IMG/VR virus record: IMGVR_UViG_3300029266_001186 | Coordinates: 1 to 40,432 of that record | Origin: a virus | Strand: one strand, 5' to 3' | DNA: 40,432 nucleotides | Part shown: positions 1-8,200 of the stretch, in pieces | How the letters are laid out: the number at the start of each line of letters is the position of its first letter | How positions within the stretch are numbered: the first letter of the stretch is position 1 | The notes under the pieces: generated by a model | What the model saw: the letters and a program-made list of their open reading frames with translations, nothing else | The model's database searches: none | Told to the model about the DNA's origin: nothing | Program-made: the position numbers and the translations under genes

Positions 1-820
1 CATCCCAGTGTAATAGGTTGATAGATCCTAAGCAACAAACAAAAGAATTATAACTATCTGTAGGTAATTGTATTTCAGAACATAGATTGGAAGCAGTGAT
101 CTCTAATCCTAACTCTTTAGAAGGAGAATTGTTATTAGAGTTATCTTTAAACATTATGTAAGGAAAACCAAATTCACTTCTGTTTTGAATAATCTTGGCC
201 CAAATTTTACGTTTGCTTTTGTCCCCAGCTTTCATATCTTCCATCCACTGGTCAGTAACAGTAACACCATACTGTAGATTTTGTATTGGATTACCTTCTG
301 TTCCAATATCTAAAAACTCTAAAATATCTGCATGCTCTACAGGTAAGTACACAGCACATGCTCCACGCCTAGCTTCAGATTGTTTACAAACATCTACTAC
401 CGTATCATATATCTTAGCATAATGAATTGGTCCATCTGCAAATCCTCCTGTAGAAATAGGTGCACCTCTTTCTCTAATGTTTCCCAAGTAACCAGAAGTT
501 CCACCTCCATACTTAGACATCATTCCAATCTCACGACCAGCATTTAATATACTGTCCAAGTTGTCATCTATATTAGATCCGTAACAACTGATAGGTAATC
601 CTTTTGATTTACCAAAGTTAATCCACACTGGGGTTGACAAAGAGTAATACCCTTTGGCCATATAGTGTTCAAACTTTTCTGCAAATCCTTTTATATTCAA
701 ATACTTTTCTGCCTTAATAGCAATGTCTTTGATTCTTTGTTCAGGGGTTTCTGTAATGTAACCCCTTGATAAAAATGTACGGCTGTCTTCATTTAGCCAG
801 TAATAGTTATTATACTCCAT
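1..820 (-). CDS. nrdA: Ribonucleoside-diphosphate reductase large subunit, class Ia (partial)
   Basis: This is the first 273 or so codons of the catalytic subunit that reduces ribonucleoside diphosphates to deoxynucleotides; the rest lies beyond base 1. The reverse strand is open from the ATG at 820 to the window edge. Visible family signatures are the N-terminal PVWINFG and PISCYGSNI segment carrying the first active-site cysteine, the GGGTSGYLG substrate loop, the EARRGACAVYLP strand, and NLCSEI, whose Cys and Glu match the catalytic Cys439/Glu441 pair of the E. coli enzyme, followed by CCLGSINL. No ATP-cone fits before the catalytic domain, so dATP inhibition through that domain is probably absent, as in other phage enzymes. 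It starts 12 bases after nrdB, so the two are co-transcribed. The start context is A/T-rich with no Shine-Dalgarno sequence. Confidence 0.95.
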   Translation of the reverse strand, partial: MEYNNYYWLNEDSRTFLSRGYITETPEQRIKDIAIKAEKYLNIKGFAEKFEHYMAKGYYSLSTPVWINFGKSKGLPISCYGSNIDDNLDSILNAGREIGMMSKYGGGTSGYLGNIRERGAPISTGGFADGPIHYAKIYDTVVDVCKQSEARRGACAVYLPVEHADILEFLDIGTEGNPIQNLQYGVTVTDQWMEDMKAGDKSKRKIWAKIIQNRSEFGFPYIMFKDNSNNNSPSKELGLEITASNLCSEIQLPTDSYNSFVCCLGSINLLHWD

Positions 821-832
821 AATTAGTTGGTT

Positions 833-1813
833 TTAAAATAAGTCATCTTCTGTAATGCTCTTGCTTTTCTTGTTGTAGTCTACACTCTTTTTGTAAAAGA
901 AGTCTCCTTCTTTGGTTCCTAGTATCTCTATATCAAACCACTCAGTAGATTCTAATAGTTTTAAGTCAACTTGAAAGATTGGTTTCATACCTATCTTTTC
1001 TAGTGAGTTGTTGAATCTATTCTTAATAAAATGTTGTATTGTATTTTGTGGTAAAAAGCTAAGCTCACCTTTTTCAAAGATCCAGTCTAGTATACTACAC
1101 TCAGCTCTATAAGCTTTTCTACATGCAGAATAAATTAACTCCTCAAACTCTTCATCAAACCACTGAGGGTTTTCACTTTTAATTATGTTGATTATCTCTG
1201 CTCCAAAGTTACCGTGTATCTGTTCTTCTTTAGATGTAGCTTCTACAACGTTAGATATGCCTTTAAAGACATTCTTTTCTTTATTAAAGCTCATCATAAT
1301 TAAGAATTGACTAAACAAACTTACATGTTCTATAAATAAAGAAAACAATAATACTGATTTAGTATACATCTTGTTATCTTTAGAACGTGTACCATCAAGA
1401 TACTTCTTTAGGTATTTTAATCTGCCTGCAATTGCTGGTACGTCAACCACTGTTTCAAATTCTTTTTCTAAACCTAAGATCCTTAGTAATCTAGCATATG
1501 CATCTTTATGTCTTACTTCAGACTCTGCAAATGTCATACCCACATCCCCTACTTCTGTTATAGGCATACGCTTATACATGTCAGCCCAAAACGTTTTAAC
1601 ATTTACTTCTATTTGTGCAATAGCAAGAATTGTTTTTTTAGTGACATCTCTTTCTTTTGGATTTATAGTTACTTTAAAATCCTGTATGTCTTCTGTAAAA
1701 TTAAATTCTGTATCAATCCAATAAGAATGTCTTATTGAATCTTTATATTCTAATAATTGTGGGTACTCATAAGGCAAAATATTAACTCTTGCCTTAAAGA
1801 TGTCTTTGTTCAT
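833..1813 (-). CDS. nrdB: Ribonucleoside-diphosphate reductase small subunit, class Ia
   Basis: This 326-residue R2 protein makes the tyrosyl radical used by the large subunit. The di-iron ligand pattern is complete: Glu69, ESEVRH (Glu99 and His102), Glu162 in SLFIEHVS, and EEQIHG (Glu197 and His200). Tyr106, four residues after His102, sits where E. coli Tyr122 carries the radical, so this looks like a true tyrosyl-radical R2. The acidic, hydrophobic tail ending EDDLF resembles the R2 C-terminus that docks into R1. The length is slightly short but normal for phage enzymes. It lies just upstream of nrdA, and a terminator-like hairpin separates it from the small gene upstream. The ATG at 1813 gives the usual R2 N-terminus. 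Confidence 0.95.
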   Translation of the reverse strand: MNKDIFKARVNILPYEYPQLLEYKDSIRHSYWIDTEFNFTEDIQDFKVTINPKERDVTKKTILAIAQIEVNVKTFWADMYKRMPITEVGDVGMTFAESEVRHKDAYARLLRILGLEKEFETVVDVPAIAGRLKYLKKYLDGTRSKDNKMYTKSVLLFSLFIEHVSLFSQFLIMMSFNKEKNVFKGISNVVEATSKEEQIHGNFGAEIINIIKSENPQWFDEEFEELIYSACRKAYRAECSILDWIFEKGELSFLPQNTIQHFIKNRFNNSLEKIGMKPIFQVDLKLLESTEWFDIEILGTKEGDFFYKKSVDYNKKSKSITEDDLF

Positions 1814-1831
1814 TTGTTTTTTTATTAAGGA

Positions 1832-1871
1832 TTAAAAAGCTGCACTCTTCATGAGAAGAAAAATGCAGCTG
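1832..1871 (-). terminator. Rho-independent terminator-like hairpin before nrdB
   Basis: AGCTGCA (1838-1844) pairs with TGCAGCT (1864-1870), and an inner CTTC/GAAG stem lies within the loop. On the reverse strand the stem is followed by TTTTT. It would end transcripts of the small gene at 1916-2104 or reduce read-through into nrdB. Confidence 0.65.
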
Positions 1872-1915
1872 GTAGGGTATATATAATGTAAAAAAAATAT
1901 GCCAGACTAAAAAGT

Positions 1916-2104
1916 TTATGGCTTGATATTTACATAAGAAATTGTAAAAAATATGAGACCTATCTCTAGACCTATTACAGGACGATATTTATCATCCTCA
2001 CACATTACTTCACAGTTTACAGTTTTAAGGCCCAGTAATGTCTGAGCAGGCAGGAATTCAACATTAAACTTATGCTTGAAAACCATTGGATTAACTTTAT
2101 TCAT
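1916..2104 (-). CDS. Hypothetical protein, 62 aa
   Basis: I do not recognise this short protein. It starts MNKVNPMVFKHKFNVEF, has a central NCEVMCEDDKY segment with two cysteines, and ends in a hydrophobic stretch (VIGLEIGLIFFTISYVNI) that may be a beta-rich core or a weak membrane segment. It is the first leftward gene after the divergent promoter region at 2170-2220 and lies upstream of the ribonucleotide reductase genes, from which a terminator-like hairpin separates it. Its place next to a clear promoter and the absence of a competing ORF support it as a gene. Confidence 0.6.
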   Translation of the reverse strand: MNKVNPMVFKHKFNVEFLPAQTLLGLKTVNCEVMCEDDKYRPVIGLEIGLIFFTISYVNIKP

Positions 2105-2169
2105 ATATTAATTATTACTTGATTATGTTTATTATTATGGAGATTTTTTGTATATTATCTATATACATG

Positions 2170-2205
2170 TTTGACTGGCAACTGACAAATATAATATTAT
2201 ATTTG
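2170..2205 (+). promoter_or_regulatory. Rightward Bacteroidota-type promoter for the virion block
   Basis: TATATTTG at 2198-2205 fits the TAnnTTTG -7 element, with TTTG at 2170-2173 as a -33 element. The spacer is 24 bases, a little longer than the usual 19-21. Transcription would start near 2211, about 50 bases before the first rightward gene at 2263. Confidence 0.55.
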
Positions 2206-2220
2206 ATGAAGTGCTTCAAA
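2186..2220 (-). promoter_or_regulatory. Leftward promoter overlapping the rightward one
   Basis: On the reverse strand TATATTTG (2193-2186) is a -7 element and TTTG (2220-2217) a -33 element, with a 23-base spacer. It would drive the gene ending at 1916 and perhaps nrdB-nrdA. Both -7 boxes lie in one perfect 20-bp palindrome, 2186-2205. Confidence 0.5.
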
Positions 2221-2262
2221 ATTTGTATATTATTGTTATAGTACTTTAAAATAAAAAAAATT

Positions 2263-2424
2263 ATGTTCAAAAAAGTTATACATGTATTGTGGTCATATAG
2301 TCTTCAGGACTATTGGAAGTGGTTATGGTCTAAAACTCAAGTAGATGAAAAGGTTATTGCTGGAGCTAAAGAAGTTAAAACTAGAACTAAGGCAGCTGTC
2401 AAAGCTATTAAAGGAAAAAAATAA
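2263..2424 (+). CDS. Small basic protein with aromatic N-terminus, 53 aa
   Basis: The ATG at 2263 opens a 53-residue frame starting MFKKVIHVLWSYSLQDYWKW and ending in a lysine- and alanine-rich helix (TRTKAAVKAIKGKK). It is the first gene after the rightward promoter. Its stop codon overlaps the start of the next gene (TAATG), which argues for real translation. The tryptophan- and tyrosine-rich front half could lie at a membrane surface, and the tail could bind nucleic acid. I recognise no family. The start follows an A-rich leader, as elsewhere in this genome. Confidence 0.6.
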   Translation: MFKKVIHVLWSYSLQDYWKWLWSKTQVDEKVIAGAKEVKTRTKAAVKAIKGKK

Positions 2425-2534
2425 TGAGAAACATATGCATATTTGTGCAATGGATTACTAAAGGTAAAGTTTGTTTTGGTTCTTGTAAAGAAGGATTGTG
2501 CAAACAAAAAGATCACAAATTAAAAACCAAATGA
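2424..2534 (+). CDS. Tiny cysteine-containing basic protein, 36 aa
   Basis: A 36-codon frame starts at the ATG overlapping the previous stop and ends in a TGA that overlaps the next start. The product (MRNICIFVQWITKGKVCFGS onward) has four cysteines, including CFGSCKEGLC, and a lysine-rich tail. The cysteine spacing could bind a metal or form disulfides, but no family is recognised. The overlapping start and stop codons on both sides are the main evidence for it. Confidence 0.5.
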   Translation: MRNICIFVQWITKGKVCFGSCKEGLCKQKDHKLKTK

Positions 2535-2677
2535 TGGATTGGACATTAGAAATTGCGTTTCACTGGCCTCATAATAGGTTGGCTTTAGGTTGGGAAGTTA
2601 TGCCTAAAGATGAGGAGTATGATTATACAACAATAAAATTATACTTACTTATAGTAACATTAACTTTAGATATATAA
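2531..2677 (+). CDS. Hypothetical small protein with C-terminal hydrophobic segment, 48 aa
   Basis: The frame opens at ATGATG (2531; a start at 2534 is equally possible). It begins MMDWTLEIAFHWPHNRLALG, has an acidic middle (PKDEEYDY) and ends with a hydrophobic run (LYLLIVTLTLDI) that could be a short membrane segment. Its start overlaps the previous stop and its stop overlaps the start of the next gene. No family is recognised. A small lysis or virion accessory role is possible, since a holin-like gene lies downstream. Confidence 0.5.
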   Translation: MMDWTLEIAFHWPHNRLALGWEVMPKDEEYDYTTIKLYLLIVTLTLDI

Positions 2678-2910
2678 TGAAACAGAAAAAGAATAACGGT
2701 GGCTTAATTTCAACACCACCAAATAGACAACAGTCAAAATTATTGATGAAAGCAGGTGCTGACATTGATGAGATGATGTTTGGGGGTTTTCAACAGAAGA
2801 TGAGACAGGGTGGAAGTGCAAAGAGGATGGCATATAAAGCTGAGACAGGAAAAGAATCTATGCAAGAATATAAAATAGGTGGATGGACATCTTCTAAAAA
2901 GAAAAAGTAA
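2677..2910 (+). CDS. Small basic Gly/Lys-rich virion-block protein, 77 aa
   Basis: This 77-residue protein has a lysine-rich start (MKQKKNNGG), a conserved-looking TPPNRQQSKLLMKAGADIDEM segment, a glycine-rich middle (FGGFQQKMRQGG) and a KKKK end. It belongs to a run of tiny Lys/Gly-rich proteins typical of virion regions of environmental phages. Coding continues without gaps: its start overlaps the previous stop and its stop (TAATG) overlaps the next start. The charge suits a DNA-contacting or internal head protein, which is inference only. Confidence 0.65.
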   Translation: MKQKKNNGGLISTPPNRQQSKLLMKAGADIDEMMFGGFQQKMRQGGSAKRMAYKAETGKESMQEYKIGGWTSSKKKK

Positions 2911-3506
2911 TGAATATTTTAACTGACGTACTAAGTTTAATAAGACGTGGGATCTTTGCTGAGAAAGCTAGCCCTAATGATGTACTTGTATTAGGCGTTA
3001 ATGAAAAACCTGACATGACAGGTGTTGCATCTCCAATACCTTACAAATCAATTAAAGTAATTAAAGTAAAAGATTTTAAGATTGCTGCTGAACACTGTGA
3101 TCATGCAAATGCTCCAGCTGTTCCAACAAGTAAAGGTCAAGTTTATCAAAAGACTGTTGTTGATGCTGACACAGACAAGTGTACTGTTTACTTTAGATCT
3201 TTAAAGTCTTTGAGTACTAACTTACTTGTTGCAATATCTTCTGATAATGATTATGTAGAACTTTCAACATCTGGTGAGCCAAATACTGCAGCTAATGTAG
3301 GAACTGGTCTAGGTATTTATAAGAATAAAGTTGGAGAAACATTAAACCTTAAGAGTATACTTAGTCCTGGTATAGATGTAACTTCAACTACCAATGAAAT
3401 AAGTTTCAATCATGCTACAGAATTACGTTTAACTGCACCAAACGGATCTGTTTGGAAAGTAAAGGTATCCAATACAGGAGTATTATCAACAGAAGCAATA
3501 TCATAA
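2910..3506 (+). CDS. Virion protein with shared N-terminal module, 198 aa
   Basis: The first residues (MNILTDVLSLIRRG) match the opening of the two giant fibre proteins at 5269 and 8358 and the protein at 39616, all of which fit M-x-x-(L/I)-(Q/T)-(D/E)-V-L-x-L-(I/L)-(K/R)-R. The later P-I-P-Y-K-S-I-K-V-I-K-V-K-DF region also resembles the end of that module. The remainder is beta-rich, with repeated short Thr/Ser/Gly strands (LSTSGEPNTAANVGTGLGIY; ATELRLTAPNGSVWKVKVS), as in fibre or appendage proteins. A structural role fixed to the virion by the N-terminal module is inferred. Its ATG overlaps the previous stop codon. Confidence 0.7.
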   Translation: MNILTDVLSLIRRGIFAEKASPNDVLVLGVNEKPDMTGVASPIPYKSIKVIKVKDFKIAAEHCDHANAPAVPTSKGQVYQKTVVDADTDKCTVYFRSLKSLSTNLLVAISSDNDYVELSTSGEPNTAANVGTGLGIYKNKVGETLNLKSILSPGIDVTSTTNEISFNHATELRLTAPNGSVWKVKVSNTGVLSTEAIS

Positions 3507-3508
3507 TT

Positions 3509-3910
3509 ATGAGTATACTAAGTAAAATATTTTCAGGAGGAGCAACTAAGTTAGTTGAAGGAATAGGTGGTGTCTTAGATAACCTTATTACTTCTAAAGA
3601 TGAAAAGTTAGCTGCTGAATTAAAGATAAAAGAATTAGTCTCAAAGTATGAGACAGATATGGAGAAAGAAATATCAGCACGTTGGAGTTCAGATATGAAC
3701 TCTGATAGTTGGTTAAGTAAAAATGTTAGACCCATTATATTAATATTCTTAGTAGTATCAACAGTACTATTAGTTTTTATTGATGCAGGAGTGATTGCAT
3801 TTGATGTGAAAGCTTCTTGGGTAGATCTATTACAATTAGTTTTAATTACTGTGATTGGTGCTTACTTTGGTGGCAGGTCATTAGAAAAAAGAAATAAAAA
3901 ACAACTATAA
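3509..3910 (+). CDS. Holin-like protein (3TM phage holin family)
   Basis: The 133-residue product has an amphipathic charged N-terminal half (KIFSGGATKLVEGIGGVLDN, then a Lys/Glu helix), the signature SDSWLSKNVRPIILIFLV, two to three hydrophobic segments (about residues 73-92, 94-105 and 108-122) and a basic end (GGRSLEKRNKKQL). This layout matches the three-TM holins first described in gene transfer agents, which open the inner membrane to release endolysin. The ATG at 3509 is preferred over an upstream in-frame TTG at 3452 because it follows the preceding stop directly and starts at the conserved S-K-I-F motif. No endolysin is found next to it. Confidence 0.8.
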   Translation: MSILSKIFSGGATKLVEGIGGVLDNLITSKDEKLAAELKIKELVSKYETDMEKEISARWSSDMNSDSWLSKNVRPIILIFLVVSTVLLVFIDAGVIAFDVKASWVDLLQLVLITVIGAYFGGRSLEKRNKKQL

Positions 3911-4203
3911 TGGCAAAGAAAAACATATCACCTAACCAACAACGTATGCATTCATATGCTAAAGGGGGTGGACTTAGTGGGTTTAAGAATGGCCGTAGTG
4001 TTTTAGATGAAGCACAATTAGGTACAGCAATAAAAGCAATTGCAAAAGGTGTAAAGAAAGTTATACCTCAAGTAAAGAAATTCATTACAGATTTAAGTGG
4101 AACTACTGTAGACAAAGAGCTATTAAAAAATACAGGGTATGCTAGAAAAATAGATCTTGAACGGGGAATTAAAAATAGAGCTAAAGGAACAGGATCAAAT
4201 TAA
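3910..4203 (+). CDS. Small basic virion-block protein with GGGLxGFK motif, 97 aa
   Basis: The start ATG overlaps the holin stop codon. Residues 16-29 (SYAKGGGLSGFKNG) closely match MMAKDGGLMGFRTG in the next gene, so the two share a short module. The rest is lysine-rich and helical (AIKAIAKGVKKVIPQVKKFI) with an LERGIKNRAKGTGSN end. It has no membrane segment and no known catalytic motif. It may be a minor capsid or DNA-associated protein made late in infection; this is inferred from position and charge only. Confidence 0.6.
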   Translation: MAKKNISPNQQRMHSYAKGGGLSGFKNGRSVLDEAQLGTAIKAIAKGVKKVIPQVKKFITDLSGTTVDKELLKNTGYARKIDLERGIKNRAKGTGSN

Positions 4204-4227
4204 TATAAACAATTAAAATTAAAAATT

Positions 4228-4449
4228 ATGGCAGCTAAAAAATACAATATGGGTGGTGGTTTTTATTCTGATGGAGCAAACTCTCCTACAGGTACACCAG
4301 CACAAGATAACATGAATATGATGGCAAAAGACGGAGGTCTTATGGGCTTTAGAACTGGTGGAGGTGTTTATGATAACATGATGAAAAAAGGTGGTAGCAG
4401 TACCAAAAAAGGTGGAATGAGAAAGACTGCACGTAGAGCTTATAAATAA
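4228..4449 (+). CDS. Gly/Met/Lys-rich small protein sharing the GGLxGF motif, 73 aa
   Basis: This 73-residue protein is almost free of hydrophobic core residues. It holds repeated glycine clusters (NMGGGFYSDG, KDGGLMGFRTGGGVYDNMM, KKGGSSTKKGG) and a basic tail (RKTARRAYK). It shares the AKxGGLxGFK/RxG module with the protein encoded just upstream. Low-complexity proteins of this kind are common beside fibre and capsid genes in environmental phages, but their function is unknown to me. It starts after an AATTAAAAATT leader, a typical initiation context in this genome. Confidence 0.6.
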   Translation: MAAKKYNMGGGFYSDGANSPTGTPAQDNMNMMAKDGGLMGFRTGGGVYDNMMKKGGSSTKKGGMRKTARRAYK

Positions 4450-4454
4450 TAAGT

Positions 4455-4652
4455 ATGGCAACTAAGAAAAAAAATTGGATCAAAGGGGCAATTAAAAAGC
4501 CTGGTTCTTTAACAGCTACTGCAAAAAAAGCAGGAGCATTAAAGGCTGATGGTACAATTAAAAAAACTTGGTTAAGTCAAAAGGCAAAAGGAAAAGGCAA
4601 GACAGCACAAAGAGCTAGGCTTGCAATAACTTTAGGTAAAATGAAAAAATAA
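4455..4652 (+). CDS. Lysine-rich (histone-H1-like) small protein, 65 aa
   Basis: This 65-residue protein is rich in lysine and alanine. It contains the segment IKKPGSLTATAKKAGALKAD and ends TAQRARLAITLGKMKK. Proteins with this K-K-P-G-x-L-T-x-x-A-K-x-A-G arrangement recur in virion regions of marine phages as short uncharacterised basic proteins. The charge suggests contact with DNA, perhaps inside the head or on a packaged genome end. It starts five bases after the previous stop and is followed closely by the next gene. Confidence 0.65.
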   Translation: MATKKKNWIKGAIKKPGSLTATAKKAGALKADGTIKKTWLSQKAKGKGKTAQRARLAITLGKMKK

Positions 4653-4659
4653 TAATAAC

Positions 4660-4902
4660 ATGGGAGCAAAAAAAGGAGTATCATTTCCAATAAAAGGTGC
4701 TAAGTATAAAAGAGAGACTACAAATGGGTATTTCAATCCTACTAGTATTCCTCAAGCTATACAACAAAAAAAGAACAGCAAGCAGGTTGCTGCTAGCATC
4801 AAGAGAGCAAAGAAAACAAATTTAAATCCACCACAAAAGTCTACTAGAGCTAAAGAACCAGTTCAGTCAGCAGCTTTTAGAAGTGGATACAGAAATAGTT
4901 AA
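4660..4902 (+). CDS. Small basic virion-block protein, 80 aa
   Basis: The product starts MGAKKGVSFPIKGAKYKRET and ends KSTRAKEPVQSAAFRSGYRN. It is basic, has no hydrophobic segment and is probably largely extended. It lies between the H1-like protein and the probable decoration protein in a tightly packed rightward operon. I recognise no family. Position and composition place it with the other small basic proteins of this block, whose role as internal or DNA-associated virion components is a guess. Confidence 0.55.
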   Translation: MGAKKGVSFPIKGAKYKRETTNGYFNPTSIPQAIQQKKNSKQVAASIKRAKKTNLNPPQKSTRAKEPVQSAAFRSGYRNS

Positions 4903-4913
4903 ATAAATAAAAT

Positions 4914-5258
4914 ATGGCAACATTAACAGCACAGCAAATAACTCAAGCAGGTATAAAGCCTACTACAGTAACACCTGCAGTAAGTGGAGATAAATTAGCT
5001 AATACAGCTATACAATTTTTCAATGTACAAAATGGAGGTGGGGTTTCAATAACAGCTACAGTAATACCTGTAGTAACTACAGTTGTAGATCCTTTACTAG
5101 GGACACTAAAGAAAGAGAATGCAGTCTTAACTTTAGCAGCTGGTGAAGAAGGATTTTTAGGACCTTTTGAAGTTGATGCATTTAATGATGTAGACGGTAA
5201 TATAACAATAACATGTTCAGCACAGGCAAGCGTTAAGCTTTCTGCACTGTTCTTATAA
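4914..5258 (+). CDS. Probable head decoration or minor capsid protein, 114 aa
   Basis: The 114-residue product has the pattern of small virion proteins found widely in environmental phages. An N-terminal T-A-Q-Q-I-x-x-A-G-I-x-P-T segment is followed by GDKLANTAIQFFNVQNGGG, then beta strands and LAAGEEGFLGPFEVDAFND. I know this arrangement (A-G-x-x-P, GDKxxN, x-N-G-G-G, GPF) from uncharacterised head- or tail-associated proteins. The beta-rich fold without catalytic residues suits a decoration or stabilising role. It ends 10 bases before the first giant fibre gene. Confidence 0.6.
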   Translation: MATLTAQQITQAGIKPTTVTPAVSGDKLANTAIQFFNVQNGGGVSITATVIPVVTTVVDPLLGTLKKENAVLTLAAGEEGFLGPFEVDAFNDVDGNITITCSAQASVKLSALFL

Positions 5259-5268
5259 ACTATAAACA

Positions 5269-8200
5269 ATGGGCTCATTATTACAAGATGTGCTTGGACT
5301 ATTTTCCAAGAAGAAATATGTTAACCTTCCATATGAAGTAAGCAAAGATGATTATTTTGTCTTATCTACTAAAGGTGAAAGTGCATTAAATGTAATGGCA
5401 TACTTGCCAAAGGTTGAGCAACAATTAATTTCTGCAAAGCAATTTGCTGATGCTATTGTTACAGCAACTAATACAACTTATGATTTTGCTAATGCTGATG
5501 CCGGAGGTAAAACAAAACTTACTCTTACTGGATCAGATTCAACTATAGATACAGTAAATCTTGTAGGAGGAACAGGAGTAACTATTGCAAGTACAGGTTC
5601 TGATGTAGACATCAGTGTAACTCCTGGAACTTATGTAGAATGTACCGGAACTAATACAGCTTATACTATTCCTTTATGGAATTCTGATGGGACATGTAGT
5701 CTTATAGATAGTGCTATTGTATTTGATGGTAACAACATGTATACTTTAGATGCTAGTAGAAAGTTAAAAGTTAATTGGTTAGAGATGCCAGTTGGAGTTA
5801 TAAACGCATCTAATGGTACTGGGGGTGTTGGTCAAGTACTTACATCTAATGCTGCAGGAAATATAGAATGGACTACAAATGGTACAGGAAGTATGTCTTC
5901 ATGGAGAATTGATGCTGATACAGGAACTCTCCAAGTAATTACTGATGGTGATACAGTTACAATAGCCGGAGGTGTTAAGTTAAGTACTTCAGTAGCTGGA
6001 ACAACAGTTACAGCTAATCATAATGCAACAACAAGAGTAGATACAGCATCTGCAGTTTCTCCAGCAGAAGGAGGAACATTTACAGTAGTAGATACTGTTA
6101 CACAAGATGCAACAGGACATCCAACAGCAGTAAATGTTAAGACAATTACTTTGCCGGTTGGACCAGCTGGAACAGTTACTAGTGTAACAAGTGGAAGTGC
6201 AAATACAATTACAATAGGTGGTACTGCCACTGACCCAACTGTAGCAGCTATTACATCTGCTGTTACAAACGGTGGACTAAATCTAGCTACAGGAGATGAC
6301 ATATATGATTTTGTTATAGGTCTTGGATATGTTGAAAGTGTTGCTGGTGGTTTAGGAATAAATATATCAGGTACAGCAGCTGATCCTATAGTTGATATAG
6401 ATTATGCAGGAGCTGATAATGCAATAATTATTGCTCCAACAGCAACGCCAGTTGCTAGTGATTATTTATGGTTCAGTGATACTAATGATAACAGTGATAT
6501 TAAAAAAGGTTTAGTTAGTTCTTTACCTTTTAGTACTACTCAAGGTATAGTAACAACATTAACAACAAACAATACAAGTGGTGTAGCTACTTTAGCTGGT
6601 GGGGTTTTAAATATTCCAAACTATGCTGTAGGTGGTGGTGGATCAGTTACATCAGTAAGTCAAACTCACGGAGGTAATGCATTTACAGTAGGAGGCTCAC
6701 CTGTAACAAGTTCAGGAACTCTTGCTATTACAATGGCAGGTAATTCTACTCAGTATGTAAACGGAGCAGGTGACTTAATAACATTTCCTACTATACCAGC
6801 AGTACCTTTTACAAGTCTAACAACAATTGGAGGAGGAGCAGCTACTTTAGTATCAGGAGTATTAAATGTACCTACACCAGGTGCATCTGCTTTTACTAGC
6901 TTAACAACAACTGGAACAAGTGGAGTATCTACATTAAGTTCTGGAGTTTTAAATGTACCTAACTATGCTAATACACAAAATACTTTAACAACAACAGGAT
7001 CTGGTGCAGCAACCCTTAGTGGTACTGTTTTAAACATACCTACTCCGGTTATACCTTCAGTACCATTTACGAGTTTAACAACTACAGGTACATCAGGGCC
7101 TTCTACTTTAACAAGTGGAGTATTAAATATCCCTCAATATACAGGAGGTGGAGGAACTGTAACAGCAGTTACAGGAACATTACCAATCATATCAACTGGT
7201 GGAACTACACCAGCTATTTCTATTAATACTATGACTGCAGCAACTGCTGGAGCAGGTGGATTAAAAGGAGCAGTACCAGCATCAGCAGCTGGAGATCAAA
7301 CTAAATTTTTAAGAGCTGATGCAACATGGCAAACAGTACCAAGTGGATATGTTTTACCTGTTGCAACAACTGTAATTTTAGGTGGTGTTAAATTATTTAA
7401 TGATGTTGACCAAGCCGTTAATGCAAATCCTGTAACTGAACAAGCTGAAAGAACATATGGTTTACAATTAAACGGTAGTGATCAAGGTGTAATTAATGTA
7501 CCTTGGACAGATACCAATGTAGTAGCAAGTATAACAACAACTGGTACATCTGGTGCTGCAACTCTTATATCTGGTGTATTAAATATACCTAACTATGCAA
7601 CTAGTGGTGGCGGAGTAACATCAGTAACTTTTGCTTTAACTAGTGGAAATACAGTACCACTTAGTGGATCTGTAGCTGGTAATGTACTTAATATAAACTC
7701 TAATGTATATGGTGGAGGAGCTAGAGTTGGTCATGTACCACCTTCAGGTTCTGCAGGCCTGTTCTTAGAAGGTAATGGAAATTGGACATCTCCTACTACT
7801 CTTGCCGCTCAGGCAGGATGTGGTTTAACAATAGATTCATCAACAACTCCAGATACATTTGCAGTAAATTATGCTGGTACAAGCAGTGTAGTATTTTGTG
7901 CTCCAACTGCAGGAGGTGGAGAACCTACTATTGCTGAAGATTATATGATCTATCATGATAGTAAAACAACAACTGATAAAAAAGCATTATTAAGTAGTTT
8001 ATGGACACAATTTATTGCACAACCAAGTGTAATAATGCCTGTAGCATACTTTTCTGTTAATAATTTAGGTGCTGTTAATTCAGGTAATACATCATATTTA
8101 GGAACTGTAACACATGCATCACCAAGTACTGGATTATATACTGTAAATTGGACGGTGCCTATGGCAAATGTACAATACCTAGTAAACGTTACAACTGAGG

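Noticed and set aside
195-422. A 75-residue rightward frame within the reductase gene
   Set aside because: It is the shadow of nrdA on the opposite strand, with no start context and no family pattern.
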